Notes: a model not told the origin generated them from the sequence alone. A stretch of DNA of 64,000 bases from Micromonospora citrea (GCF_900090315.1 NZ_FMHZ01000002.1:806001-870000); one strand, 5' to 3'. Numbered from the stretch's first letter, positions 1 to 8,980 are shown. Numbers and translations: made by a program.

Positions 1-1165
1 GGGCAGCTTCGTCGCCATCTACCTCGGCGTCTACCTCGTCTCGGTGCGGGACTTCAGCCCCGCGTACGCCGGAGTGGTGATCGGGTTGCACGGGGCCGGC
101 GGCGCGGCCGGGGGCGTGCTCGGCGGAATGGTCGCGGACCGGTGGGGGCGGCGGCCGGCGATGCTGGTCGGTAACGTGGCCGCCGCGGCGGCGGCCCTGT
201 CGCTCGGCCTCAGCGGCCACCCGGCGGCGGTCGCGACGCTGACCCTGCTGCTCGGAGTCTTCCTCGGCCTCGCCCGGCCGGCCTTCACGGCCACGATCAT
301 CGACGTGGTGGGCGAACGCGACCGGCTGCGCGCCATGACGCTGAACTACTGGGCGGTCAACATCGGGTTCGCCATCGCCGCCACCGTCGCCGGCCTGGTG
401 GTCCGGGCCGACCCCCTGCTGCTCTTCGTGATCAACGCGGCGGTGCTGCTCGGCACCGCCGCGTTGATCGGCCTGAAGGTCCCCGAGTCACGCCCCGCCG
501 CGATCACCGTCGGGCAGCTCGGCCGTGCCGACTCCGGCGGGCTCGGCACCGTGCTGCGCGACCGGGTCTTCCTGACGTTCACCGCCCTCACCGGGCTGGC
601 GTGGCTCTGCATCCAGGGCAGCGTGATGCTCCCGGTGGCGTTGCAGGCCGACGGGCTGCCGGCGTCGGCGTACGGGCCGGTCATCGCGGTCAACGGGCTG
701 ATGATCGTGCTTGGGCAGCTCTTCGTGCCGCGGCTGGTCGGCCGCTTCGACCGGTCCCGCACCATCGCCGTCGCCGTCGTGGTGGTCGGCGTCGGCTTCG
801 CGCTGACCGCGCTGGCCGACGCCGTCTGGTTCTACGCGCTCACGGTCGCCGTCTGGACACTCGGGGAGATGCTGATGACCCCGGCGAACTCGGCGCTGAC
901 GGCGGACCTGTCGCCGACGGCGCAGCGCGGCCGCTACCAGGGGATCTACTCGCTCGGGTACGCCTTCGCCAGCTTCGCGGGGCCGACCCTCGGCGGGCTG
1001 GTCGCCGCCTGGTCCTCCACCGACGCCCTCTGGCTGGGCCTGTTCGGGCTGGCCCTGCTGGTGGCCGCCGGCAACCTCCTCGCCGCCCGGCCCCGCGCCC
1101 GCCGGATCGAAGCCCTGCGGGCCGGCGCGACGCCGGCAGCCGCCCGGGAGGCGGCGCTGGTCTGA
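1..1165 (+). CDS. MFS transporter (5' end outside window)
   Basis: Major facilitator superfamily exporter, probably for a drug or metabolite across the inner membrane. The frame is already open at position 2, so the start lies outside the window. The first visible residues look like the end of TM1. The family signature of the loop between TM2 and TM3 (G-x-x-x-D-R-x-G-R-R) is encoded at about 122-155, so only some 30-40 N-terminal residues are missing. About ten further hydrophobic segments follow, with a basic and alanine-rich C-terminus. Substrate cannot be inferred. Confidence 0.9.
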   Translation, partial: GSFVAIYLGVYLVSVRDFSPAYAGVVIGLHGAGGAAGGVLGGMVADRWGRRPAMLVGNVAAAAAALSLGLSGHPAAVATLTLLLGVFLGLARPAFTATIIDVVGERDRLRAMTLNYWAVNIGFAIAATVAGLVVRADPLLLFVINAAVLLGTAALIGLKVPESRPAAITVGQLGRADSGGLGTVLRDRVFLTFTALTGLAWLCIQGSVMLPVALQADGLPASAYGPVIAVNGLMIVLGQLFVPRLVGRFDRSRTIAVAVVVVGVGFALTALADAVWFYALTVAVWTLGEMLMTPANSALTADLSPTAQRGRYQGIYSLGYAFASFAGPTLGGLVAAWSSTDALWLGLFGLALLVAAGNLLAARPRARRIEALRAGATPAAAREAALV

Positions 1166-1320
1166 GCCGGCGGCCGGGGCCACCCGACACACGGCGCCGG
1201 TCTCCACCAGTGGCCGGGACCGCCCGACAGACGGCGCCGGTCTGAACGGCGCCCCTGGCCGGCCGGGAGGCGGATCTGAGCCGGCGGCCGGGGCCGCCCG
1301 GGGAGATGCCCGGCGGCCCC
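1147..1320. repeat. Imperfect duplications of the MFS gene 3' end
   Basis: The last codons of the MFS gene and the bases just after its stop recur two more times in degenerate form, at about 1213-1245 and 1262-1300. The shared core is gccggcggccggggcc followed by a cccgac/cccggg block and acggcgccggtctg. This looks like local slippage or duplication, with no coding content. Confidence 0.5.
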
Positions 1321-1328
1321 GCGCCGGC

Positions 1329-2639
1329 TCACTTGACGTCGATGCGCACCACGTCGAAGGCCGGGGTCTGGTTGGCCCGTTCCATCATCGGCACCCGGTG
1401 CGAGCCGTCGCCGGCCCAGACCGCGCACTGGGCGACACCGGATTCGGGCAGCCCGGGGATCTGGATGGTCACCTCGTCGGGCTCGGCGCCACCGCGGCTG
1501 TCCTCGGTGGCGACGAAGAAGGCCGGGACCTCCTGCGGCTGCGGCGGCTGCCGGAGGCTGTCCAGCATCCGGCAGGCGGTGTGGAAGTGGCCCCGCACCA
1601 GCCCCTGCTCGTTGAGCAGCGAACTCTCCACGTAGTAGCCGCCCTGGCCGGCGGCGAGGAAGCGGTCCCGGACCAGGTTCCGCGTCGCCACCCGGAGGGT
1701 GAACGGCTGGTTGGCGTTCACCTCGCCGGGAAAGTCGGTGATCAGCAGCGACGGGTTGTTGGCCGCCGCGCCGACCTCTCCGAACGCGGTGCTGACGCAG
1801 CGGTTCCCGTTCTGGAAACCGTCGTGGGGCCGCAACCGGCTCTCGTCGCAGTCGTTCGCGATCACACCCAGCCCGGCGCCCGGCCCGCCGTTGTCTCCAC
1901 CATTGCCGTTTCCGCCGCCGTTGCCGCTTCCGCCGTTTCCGCCGCCGTTGTTGCCCCCGCCGTTGTTGCCGCCCCCGCCGTTGTTGCCGCCCCCGCCGTT
2001 GTTGCCGCCCCCGCCGTTGTTGTTGCCGCCTGTCGGGGCCACCTGGCACTCGGCGAGCCGGGCCAGGCCCTGCGGCCGGGGACCCACCCGGTCGATCGCG
2101 ATGGTGATCCGCTCCAGCGTGGCCCGGCGCTTCCCGGCCAGCGGCCGCAGGATCGCGTCGCGGACGAAATCCTGCCCCCGGCGGCCCTCGGCGGCCAGCC
2201 TCCGGTCGGCCTCCGCGATCTGGGCCTGCAGCAGGCTCAGGTTCCGGTCGACCTCGGCCCGCGCGCGGTCGGGCACCCGCGGCAGCCGACCGGCCACGTC
2301 CGGACAGGCGATCGCCGAGCCGCCGTTGTCGGCCCCGCCTGCCCGGGTCTGCTGGCACTCGGCGAGCGACTGCTGCCCGTCACCCCAGTGGTTGCGCACC
2401 CACCGGCCGTCCTGCCAGGTCCTGGTGGTGCCGGATCCGCTCGGCGCGGTCGCCCCGGGGCTCGGCTCCACGCAGGCCGCCGAGGCGGGCCTGGCCGAGG
2501 TCGACCGCCGGTCGTGGGCCGACGACATCTGGGTCACGGCGACGACTCCACCGAAGACGGCGAGCGTGCCGACCACGGCCAGCAGCCGCTTGCTCCGCGC
2601 GTGCCCGGATGACCGGCGCGCCCGTGTGGACCTGCGCAT
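1329..2639 (-). CDS. Secreted protein with Gly/Asn-repeat linker, unknown function
   Basis: The 436-residue product begins with a basic stretch and one hydrophobic segment (about residues 18-38), a signal peptide or membrane anchor. An N-terminal helical domain (about 75-200) contains several Cys. A Gly/Asn linker (about 204-256) joins it to a C-terminal domain (about 258-436) with conserved-looking Cys, His and Trp. The start at 2639 is chosen over upstream starts because gagaaggag lies just before it and the signal segment follows directly. The C-terminal part resembles proteins seen across Micromonospora and Streptomyces, but I know no function for it. Confidence 0.75.
   Translation of the reverse strand: MRRSTRARRSSGHARSKRLLAVVGTLAVFGGVVAVTQMSSAHDRRSTSARPASAACVEPSPGATAPSGSGTTRTWQDGRWVRNHWGDGQQSLAECQQTRAGGADNGGSAIACPDVAGRLPRVPDRARAEVDRNLSLLQAQIAEADRRLAAEGRRGQDFVRDAILRPLAGKRRATLERITIAIDRVGPRPQGLARLAECQVAPTGGNNNGGGGNNGGGGNNGGGGNNGGGNNGGGNGGSGNGGGNGNGGDNGGPGAGLGVIANDCDESRLRPHDGFQNGNRCVSTAFGEVGAAANNPSLLITDFPGEVNANQPFTLRVATRNLVRDRFLAAGQGGYYVESSLLNEQGLVRGHFHTACRMLDSLRQPPQPQEVPAFFVATEDSRGGAEPDEVTIQIPGLPESGVAQCAVWAGDGSHRVPMMERANQTPAFDVVRIDVK
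1945..2031. repeat. In-gene 18-bp minisatellite encoding GGGGNN units
   Basis: An 18-bp unit (ccgttgttgccgcccccg on the plus strand) is repeated exactly at 1960, 1978, 1996 and 2014, with a 15-bp variant at 1945. It encodes the flexible Gly/Asn linker of the surrounding gene. Copy number is likely to vary between strains because the units are nearly identical and in frame. Confidence 0.85.
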
Positions 2640-2929
2640 CGAATTGCTCTCCTTCTCGATCCGGTAGTTGATTCCAGACCTCGGCGGACCGACGGAAATG
2701 ACATGGCACACCCCGACGGAGGTCGCCGCGGCGGACCGTTGGCACGTCGATTGGCGACGATGCCCTTTCCGCACCGTCTTCCGCGCCGCGCGGCGCGAAC
2801 GGGGAAATCCTGTCCATTCCCGCAGGAGTACGGGACGACAGCCGTGAAGGTTCAACGCGCATCGCAGAATCCGCGCCGCCGGCCAGGGCCGGGACGGGTG
2901 GGTTCGCGCCGTCGGTCGGCCCGGACGGC

Positions 2930-3814
2930 TCAGTCCGCGCAGAGGTGCGCGAAGGCGAACCCGTTCGTCATCTCGCCGTGCCGCGACTCCAGCCGCCGGA
3001 TCTCGGCGAGCAACTCGTCTCGGGGCGTCAGGGCCGGCTCGGCCGTCTCCAGGTCACGCAGCCGCTCACCGACGGCCATCGCCGCCAGGTCCTCGGCCAG
3101 GCGGGCGGGGTCCACGCCGACGGAGAGGCGTTCCTCGCGTACCGTCACCCGCTCCACCAGGCAGGCGCCGGGGCGCACCTCGACCCAGCTCCACCCCTCG
3201 GCCGGCCCGCCCCGCCAGTTGACGTGCAGCCCGCGGACGATGGGGTCCGCCAGCCGCCGCGACACGTACGCGTCGATGGTCGCGGCCCTGGCCAGGGCGC
3301 CGAGGTCGTTGACGTGGCCGGTACGCCCGTCGGGGAGCCGGCCGAGGATGTCGCGGAACCCGACCGGGAGAGCGTCCCCCGGCTCCGGTTCGCCGGCGCC
3401 GATCGCCGTGTAGGCCCTCGCGTCGATCACGTACGACACGATCGACCGCCCGTGCTCGTCGGCCCGCAGCGTGGGCGACCCGATCCGCAGCACCGCCAGG
3501 CCGACCGCCTCGGCGACCACGCTCTTCAACCGCTCGGCGCGCTGCCCGGCGGAGCCCGCGGGCGCGACCGGACCGATCTCGACGGCGAAGACCGGGCGGG
3601 CCGTGTCGGCGGCGCAGACGACGAAGTCGTAGCCCTCCCGGGTGGCGGTGCTCCACTGGTGGCCGGTGACCCCGGTCGGGCGGCGCTGCACGAGCTCGCC
3701 GAGCCGGCGGGCGCCGTGCACGAGCTGGCCGGCCCGGGTGAGCAACGGGCCCCGCCCGCCGTCCCCGGGTATCACGCGCAGCCAGGAACCGTCCCCGCCA
3801 CCGGTGCTCGTCAT
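2930..3814 (-). CDS. DUF2726-like protein
   Basis: Predicted cytoplasmic protein of 294 residues. The middle (about residues 50-115) reads as a restriction-nuclease-like fold of the DUF2726 type: a YDFVV strand, an FAVEIG strand carrying the acidic residue, then a basic helix and a hydrophobic VLRI strand. The C-terminus contains charged helices. The gene is followed by a 290-bp spacer and a minus-strand neighbour. Function is unknown, and the fold assignment rests on a short pattern only. Confidence 0.6.
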   Translation of the reverse strand: MTSTGGGDGSWLRVIPGDGGRGPLLTRAGQLVHGARRLGELVQRRPTGVTGHQWSTATREGYDFVVCAADTARPVFAVEIGPVAPAGSAGQRAERLKSVVAEAVGLAVLRIGSPTLRADEHGRSIVSYVIDARAYTAIGAGEPEPGDALPVGFRDILGRLPDGRTGHVNDLGALARAATIDAYVSRRLADPIVRGLHVNWRGGPAEGWSWVEVRPGACLVERVTVREERLSVGVDPARLAEDLAAMAVGERLRDLETAEPALTPRDELLAEIRRLESRHGEMTNGFAFAHLCAD

Positions 3815-3960
3815 CCGCCTGATCCGTCCGTCCTGCCGTCGACGCGGGCCGACCCGTCGGCCGGGGCGAGTCTAGGCCGTCGATCATGGCCGGTGGCGCG
3901 GCGGTGGCGCGGCGGGACGGGCGCGAAATCCGGTTGAGCCGCCGGGATCGCGCCGCTGTG

Positions 3961-4548
3961 ATGGGCCACGTGACGATGTTCCTGGGCACCGACCGGCTGG
4001 TGCTGCGCGAGTTCACCCGCGACGACGCGGAGCTGCTCGTCGAGCTCGACGGCGACCCCGAGGTGATGCGGTACCTCACCGGCGGGCGGCCCACCCCGCC
4101 GGAGGCGGTCCGGGAGCGGATCCTGCCCCGGATGCTCGAGCACTACCGCCGACCGCCGGGGCTGGGCTGGTGGGCGGCGCTGCGCCGGGGTCCGGGCGAG
4201 TTCCTGGGCTGGTTCGAGTTCCGTCCGGTCCGCGACGGCGACGTCCGCGAGGTGGAGCTGGGCTACCGGCTGCGGCGGGCGGCCTGGGGCGGCGGCCTCG
4301 CCACCGAGGGCTGCCGGGCGCTGATCGCGAAGGGCTTCACCGAGCTGGGCGTGGAACGGGTGACGGCGAACACGATGACGGTGAACACGGCGTCCCGCCG
4401 GGTGATGGAGAAGGCCGGGCTGCGCTTCGTGCGCACGTACGTCGAGGACTGGCCGGAGAGGATCGACGGGTCGGAGCACGGCGAGGTCGAGTACGCGCTG
4501 ACCCGGCAGCAGTGGCTGCGACCGGACGCCGGGCAGGTCCGCCCGTAG
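3961..4548 (+). CDS. GNAT family N-acetyltransferase
   Basis: Transfers an acetyl group from acetyl-CoA to an amine; the RimJ/RimL-type layout suggests a ribosomal protein or small-molecule target. Visible marks are an N-terminal L-V-L-R-E-F strand, the ELGYRL/WGGGLATEG turn near residues 100-115 that binds acetyl-CoA pyrophosphate, and the NxxSRRVMEKAGL motif near residues 140-155. The start is uncertain: ATG at 3886, 3961 or 3976 are all in frame and none has a strong Shine-Dalgarno. 3961 gives the usual family length (195 residues). Confidence 0.85.
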   Translation: MGHVTMFLGTDRLVLREFTRDDAELLVELDGDPEVMRYLTGGRPTPPEAVRERILPRMLEHYRRPPGLGWWAALRRGPGEFLGWFEFRPVRDGDVREVELGYRLRRAAWGGGLATEGCRALIAKGFTELGVERVTANTMTVNTASRRVMEKAGLRFVRTYVEDWPERIDGSEHGEVEYALTRQQWLRPDAGQVRP

Positions 4549-4597
4549 CCCGCCTCCCCGGCGGGTCGCCCGGCGCCGACCAGTCCTCTCCGCGCCG

Positions 4598-4781
4598 CTA
4601 CTCGGCGCCCGTCACCAGCCCCTCGATGGTGTGCCACTGCGGGCCACGGCCGACCGCGCCGTCCGGGCCGGCGCGGGCCTCCCGGAAGGCCGCCGCGATG
4701 TCCTCGCCGACGCGGTCCACCCACTCCACCGGGAAGGCGCCTCGACAGGCGGTGATGTCGGGCAGGGCCGGGGCGAGGCAT
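4598..4781 (-). pseudogene. Possible gene 3' remnant
   Basis: Between two plus-strand genes lies a minus-strand frame ending at 4598 with protein-like composition over about 60 codons (for example EWVDRVGEDIAAAFREAR). It has no ATG; upstream it runs into the antisense of the next gene. The nearest in-frame GTG would give only 43 residues. I read it as the surviving end of a lost gene, but a short real gene is possible. The family is not recognised. Confidence 0.3.
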
Positions 4782-4811
4782 GATCGACCTCGAAGCCGGG
4801 AGGTGCGTGGG

Positions 4812-5540
4812 TTGCGTGTCGTGTCGCTGGTGCCGTCGCTGACCGAGGCGGTGACGCTGACCCTGCCCGGGGCCCTGGTCGGCGCCACCGACTGGTGCAC
4901 CCACCCGGAAGGGCTGGACGTCGCGCGGGTCGGCGGCAGCAAGTACCCCGACCTGGACCGCGTGCTCGCGCTGCGGCCCGACCTGGTCCTGCTCAACGTC
5001 GAGGAGAACCGCCGAGCCGACGCCGACGCGCTGGTCGCGGCCGGCGTGCCGGTGCGGGTGACCTACCCGCGGACCGTCGACGAGGCGCTGACCGAGCTGG
5101 CCGACCTGCTCCGCGAGCTGGGCGCCCCGGCCGAACCGGAGTGGCTGCTCGCGGCCCGCCGGGCCTGGGCCACCCTGCCGGCCTCCCCGCCGCCCCGCCG
5201 GGCGGTGGTGCCGGTCTGGCGTCGCCCGTGGGTGGTGCTGGGCGCCGACACCTTCGCCGGGGACGTGCTGCGTCGGCTCGGCGTGACCAACCTCTACGCC
5301 GACGACCCCGAACGCTACCCGCGACCGAGCCTCGACGAGCTGCGCGCCCGCGAGCCGGAACTGGTGGTGCTGCCCGACGAGCCGTACCGGTTCACCGCCG
5401 AGGACGGGCCGGAGGCGTTCCCCGGCGTCCCCTGCGCCCTGCTCTCCGGGCGGCACCTCACCTGGTACGGGCCGTCCCTGGCCGCGGCGCCCGCCGTACT
5501 CTCCGCCCAGCTCGCCGACCCCGTCGTCCGGCCGGGCTGA
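4812..5540 (+). CDS. Helical-backbone metal receptor / BtuF-like cobalamin-binding protein
   Basis: A periplasmic-binding-protein fold of the BtuF/cobalamin receptor type, 242 residues. It starts directly with the first beta strand (RVVSLVPSLTE), has the WCTHP turn, the GGSKYPD loop and the RPDLVLLN strand typical of this family, and a second lobe from about residue 125. It has no signal peptide, so it is probably cytoplasmic or wrongly called a transporter component, as is common for this actinobacterial subgroup. The TTG start at 4812 is chosen for the gggagg eight bases upstream; GTG at 4803 is the alternative. No permease genes are adjacent. Confidence 0.8.
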   Translation: MRVVSLVPSLTEAVTLTLPGALVGATDWCTHPEGLDVARVGGSKYPDLDRVLALRPDLVLLNVEENRRADADALVAAGVPVRVTYPRTVDEALTELADLLRELGAPAEPEWLLAARRAWATLPASPPPRRAVVPVWRRPWVVLGADTFAGDVLRRLGVTNLYADDPERYPRPSLDELRAREPELVVLPDEPYRFTAEDGPEAFPGVPCALLSGRHLTWYGPSLAAAPAVLSAQLADPVVRPG

Positions 5541-5716
5541 CCGCCGGCGACCCACCGGGCGTGCCCTCGCAGGCGGGGCAGGTCGACAGCGCCGGCGGCG
5601 TGGCCGGCGAGCGACCGGCCCGCCCCACGACCGCCGACGCCCCGGGCGTGCCACCAGCGCCATCCAGACCCACGCGACCAGCAACGCCCTCCCCGTCGCG
5701 CCGCTCCCGGTCGGGG

Positions 5717-6670
5717 TCAGCGGCCGGCGTGCCGGAGGCGCTCCCGGCGGGCGGCGAGCACGCTCCAACCGATCGCGACGGACAGGGTCAGCACCACCAC
5801 CGCGAGGGTGAGCCAGACCGGCAGCTTCCCCACCGGCGTCTCGGCCAGGATGAGCTTCACCCCGGCGAAGGCCAGCAGCAGGGCCAGCCCGTACCGCAGG
5901 TAGCCGAAGTGGCGCAGCAGCCCGGCCAGGCAGAAGTAGAGGCTGCGCAGCCCGAGCACGGCGAACGCCGTCGCCGTCCAGACCAGGAACGTGTCGGTGG
6001 TGATGGCCAGGATCGCCGCCACCGAGTCGATGGCGAAGACCACGTCGGTGGCCTCGATGGCGACCAGCGCGACCAGCAGCAGGGTCGCCCGGCGTCGCCC
6101 GCCGATCCGGACGGTGAACCGGCCGCCGTGGTGGCGGGGCTCGGTGGGGACCATCCGCCGGAACAACCGGACCGCGAGGTTCCGTTCGGGCTCGACGTCC
6201 GGCTCGCCGCGTACCGCGAGTCGCCACCCGGTCCAGATGAGGAACGCGCCGAGGACGACGCCGGCCCAGGCCAGCCGTTCCAGCAGTTGCGCGCCGGCGA
6301 GGATGAAGACCAGCCGGAACGCGAGCGCCCCGACGACGCCCCAGAAGAGCACCTTGTGCTGGTAGCCGGCGGGCACCCGGAAGTACCCGAACAGCAGCGC
6401 GAAGACGAACACGTTGTCGACCGAGAGGGCCTTCTCCAGCAGATACCCGGAGAAGTACGCGCCGGCCGGCTCCCCGCCGCGCCAGAGCCAGACCACCAGC
6501 CCGAAGGAGAGCCCGGCGCTGATCCACACGCCGCTCCACACCAGCGCCTCGCGCAGTTCGATGACGTGGTCGTCACGGTGGGAGAACATGTCCACGGCCA
6601 GCATGACGGCGATGACCGCACCCACCGCCGCCCAGGCCCACAGCGGCGCCGCGAACGTCGCCTCGTCCAC
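5717..6670 (-). CDS. TerC family integral membrane protein
   Basis: A polytopic membrane protein of the TerC/Alx family, linked to tellurite resistance and metal (Mn) homeostasis. About eight hydrophobic segments are visible. The family hallmarks are the conserved acidic motifs EKALSVDNVFVF near residues 80-92 and EATDVVFAIDSVAA in the second half, which place aspartates inside the membrane. The GTG start at 6670 (ggaggg upstream) puts the first TM at the N-terminus. Upstream ATGs give an Arg-rich extension without TM or similarity and are rejected. Confidence 0.92.
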   Translation of the reverse strand: MDEATFAAPLWAWAAVGAVIAVMLAVDMFSHRDDHVIELREALVWSGVWISAGLSFGLVVWLWRGGEPAGAYFSGYLLEKALSVDNVFVFALLFGYFRVPAGYQHKVLFWGVVGALAFRLVFILAGAQLLERLAWAGVVLGAFLIWTGWRLAVRGEPDVEPERNLAVRLFRRMVPTEPRHHGGRFTVRIGGRRRATLLLVALVAIEATDVVFAIDSVAAILAITTDTFLVWTATAFAVLGLRSLYFCLAGLLRHFGYLRYGLALLLAFAGVKLILAETPVGKLPVWLTLAVVVLTLSVAIGWSVLAARRERLRHAGR

Positions 6671-6863
6671 CCGGCGCCCTCCGCATCCACGACGGTGGTC
6701 CCGCCTGCCACGGCCGACCCGACGACCCCGGCACGGGCACGGGCACCGCACGCGGGGCTCGGCGGCGGAACCCGACCGCGTCCGCCCCGAGCCTAGGCGA
6801 GCCGCCCGCCGCCCGGCGGCGGTCCGGGCAAGTCGCGCGCGTCGACCGCGACGGGGCACGCCG

Positions 6864-6890
6864 ACGGGTCCCGCCGGTGGCGGGACCCGT
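6864..6890 (-). terminator. Hairpin terminator after the CBS-BON gene
   Basis: A perfect 12-bp stem (acgggtcccgcc / ggcgggacccgt) with a three-base loop lies 10 bp past the stop codon of the minus-strand CBS gene. There is no U-tract, as is usual in high-GC actinomycetes. Confidence 0.75.
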
Positions 6891-6899
6891 GCCCGGCCG

Positions 6900-7598
6900 T
6901 CAGGCCACCGGGGTCACCCGGCCCGCGTCCAGCTCGACGAGGCCGGTGTCGTCGACGTCGTACGCGATGGTGCTGGTGACCGTGACCACGCCGCTGACCT
7001 GTCCGGCCAGGCGGGCCGCCAGCTCGGCCGCGCTGCGCCGGTCCAGCCGGCCGTCGAGCGTCACCTCACCGTCGCGCACCTGCACGGTGACCAGTCCGTC
7101 CCGCACCGCGAGCACCCGGCGCAGCACCTCCTGCACGACGTCCTCGCGGATCTCCGCGTCGGTGCGCAGGTGCACCCGCAACAGGTCACCCCGGGTGACG
7201 ATGCCGACCAGGCGGCCCAGGTCGTCGAGCACCGGCAGCCGCTTCACCGAATCCCGATCCATCTGCCGGGCGGCGGCGGTGACGGTCGCCCCCGGCCAGG
7301 TCGTCACCGGCGGCGCGGTCATCAGGTCCCGGGCCAGCAGCGCGTCGGCCTTCTCCCGGGCGGTGCGCCGGCGCCGCCCCTCGAAGATGCGCCGCTCGTC
7401 GGGATGGCCGGCCCGCTCCACCTTGTGCAGCAGATCGGACTCCGACACCACGCCGAGCACCCGGCGGAACCCGTCCACCACGGGCACGCCGCTGATGCCC
7501 CGGCGGACCAGCGCGTCGACGATCTCGCGGTACGGGGTCTCCTCCCCCACCCACGCGACGTCCCGCGTCATCACGTCGCCCACCTGCCACGTCCTCAT
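6900..7598 (-). CDS. CBS-domain pair plus BON domain protein
   Basis: A 232-residue cytoplasmic protein with two CBS domains (about residues 8-60 and 92-145), each with the GVPVVD or RLPVLD strand and a GxxxxxDLL turn, followed by a BON domain (about 155-215). CBS pairs bind adenosyl ligands. BON domains bind lipid or membrane surfaces. This architecture is common in actinobacterial dormancy and stress regulons. The start follows agggaggtcgtg, a strong ribosome site. It is divergent from doxX with a shared 223-bp control region. Confidence 0.9.
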   Translation of the reverse strand: MRTWQVGDVMTRDVAWVGEETPYREIVDALVRRGISGVPVVDGFRRVLGVVSESDLLHKVERAGHPDERRIFEGRRRRTAREKADALLARDLMTAPPVTTWPGATVTAAARQMDRDSVKRLPVLDDLGRLVGIVTRGDLLRVHLRTDAEIREDVVQEVLRRVLAVRDGLVTVQVRDGEVTLDGRLDRRSAAELAARLAGQVSGVVTVTSTIAYDVDDTGLVELDAGRVTPVA

Positions 7599-7702
7599 CA
7601 CGACCTCCCTGCCGTTGTCACCTGCGACGGTATGGCCGCGCCGGTCCGCCCCGTCAGGGCCGCGCGACCGGGTCGACACGGCCGAGCGGACCGGTGCGGC
7701 GG

Positions 7703-7740
7703 GGGTCCAAGGTCCCGGCCCGACGGGGCCCGGTCGGCCC
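7703..7740. promoter_or_regulatory. Candidate DevR/DosR-type boxes in divergent CBS-doxX promoter
   Basis: Two GC-rich dyads sit near the middle of the 7599-7821 spacer. gggtccaaggtccc (7703-7716) read on the minus strand matches 11 of 14 positions of the DosR consensus core GGGACTWWAGTCCC. A perfect dyad gggcc-cggtc-ggccc follows at 7726-7740. Both lie 80-120 bp from the two start codons. Actinobacterial DevR regulons often include CBS proteins. Binding is inference. Confidence 0.4.
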
Positions 7741-7821
7741 TGCCCACGGGCCGCCGACAGGCGTCCAATGGAGATGCCACCGGAAAGCGCGGTGCGAGGC
7801 ACACGAAGGGACGTGGAGACA

Positions 7822-8388
7822 ATGACCGCGACGATCGAGCGGGCCACCGCCAAGAACATCGCTCCGGCGGCGCAGACCTGGCACATCGGCGAGACCACCC
7901 GCGAGCGTGCCACCCGGTACGTCTTCGCCGGCATCCGGATCGCCCTCGGCTGGACCTTCCTCTGGGCCTTCCTCGACAAGGTCTTCGGCCTGGGACACGC
8001 CACCGAGGCGAAGAACGCCTGGATCAACGGTGGCAGCCCCACCAAGGGCTTCCTGACCTTCGGCGCGGCCGGCCCGTTCAAGGACTTCTACAACGGGATC
8101 GCCGGGGCCGCCTGGGCGGACGTGCTCTTCATGACCGGTCTGGCCGCGATCGGCGTGGCGCTGCTGCTGGGCATCGGGATGCGGGTGGCGGCCGTCGCCG
8201 GCGCGGTGCTCTACGTGATGATGTGGACGGTCGTCCTGCCTCCCGAGAACAACCCCTTCATGGACGACCACCTGCTCAACGCGGCCCTGCTGGTCGGCCT
8301 CGCGCTGATCAACGCCGGTGCCACCCTGGGCCTGGGCGCGACGTGGGCGAAGCTTCCCGTCGTCCAGCGGTTCCCCTGGCTCCGGTGA
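7822..8388 (+). CDS. DoxX family membrane protein
   Basis: A 188-residue DoxX-type membrane protein with four hydrophobic segments after a charged N-terminus (the first begins near residue 35, the last ends near residue 175). DoxX relatives act as quinol-linked or redox-stress membrane proteins; the exact reaction is unknown here. The ATG at 7822 follows ggagac closely; the GTG at 7813 is an alternative. A long perfect hairpin follows the stop. The divergent CBS-BON neighbour suggests common stress control. Confidence 0.85.
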   Translation: MTATIERATAKNIAPAAQTWHIGETTRERATRYVFAGIRIALGWTFLWAFLDKVFGLGHATEAKNAWINGGSPTKGFLTFGAAGPFKDFYNGIAGAAWADVLFMTGLAAIGVALLLGIGMRVAAVAGAVLYVMMWTVVLPPENNPFMDDHLLNAALLVGLALINAGATLGLGATWAKLPVVQRFPWLR

Positions 8389-8406
8389 CCTGACCGGCAC
8401 CTTCCC

Positions 8407-8439
8407 CCAGCGGGCGTCACCACCGGTGACGCCCGCTGG
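8407..8439 (+). terminator. Perfect hairpin terminator after doxX
   Basis: A 15-bp perfect stem (ccagcgggcgtcacc / ggtgacgcccgctgg) with loop acc starts 18 bp after the doxX stop. No T-run follows. Confidence 0.85.
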
Positions 8440-8587
8440 CGCGTGTGCGCCCACCGCCTGCGGCGCGGGCCCAGTGGCCGCCCGCAGCGCGGGCGGCTTC
8501 GCCGGACCGCCGCGCGTCGGCCCGGCGCCATCGGGCAGGATCTGTGGTGACCGGGACACCAGTACCGAAACGGCAGGAGACTCCCGC

Positions 8588-8980
8588 ATGAACCAGGCAG
8601 CAGGCGCCCGCTCCGGCAAGCCCGACGTGGGTCCGATCGAGGGCGCGCCCCCCGCCGACCTCCTCATCGAGGACATCACCGTCGGCGAGGGCCCGGAGGC
8701 CCAGCCGGGGCAGTTGGCCGACGTCCACTACGTGGGGGTCGCGCACTCCACCGGTCGCGAGTTCGACTCCTCCTGGAACCGGGGCGAGACCTTCGAGTTC
8801 CCGCTCGGCGGCGGGCAGGTCATCGCCGGTTGGGACCGGGGCGTCGTGGGCATGCGGGTCGGCGGCCGGCGCCGGCTGACCATCCCGCCGCACCTGGGCT
8901 ACGGCGACCGGGGCGCCGGTGGCGTCATCAAGCCGGGCGAGACCCTGGTCTTCGTCGTCGACCTCGTCGGCGTCCGCTGA
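8588..8980 (+). CDS. FKBP-type peptidyl-prolyl cis-trans isomerase
   Basis: A single-domain cytoplasmic FKBP of 130 residues that isomerises prolyl bonds and assists folding. The FKBP core runs from about residue 25 to the end, with the family pattern HYVGVxxxTGREFDSSWxRG, the VIxGWDRGVVGMxVGGRRRLxIPPxLGYGxxGAG segment and a closing LVFVVDL strand. A strong ribosome site (ggcaggaga) precedes the ATG. There is no signal peptide. Confidence 0.96.
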   Translation: MNQAAGARSGKPDVGPIEGAPPADLLIEDITVGEGPEAQPGQLADVHYVGVAHSTGREFDSSWNRGETFEFPLGGGQVIAGWDRGVVGMRVGGRRRLTIPPHLGYGDRGAGGVIKPGETLVFVVDLVGVR

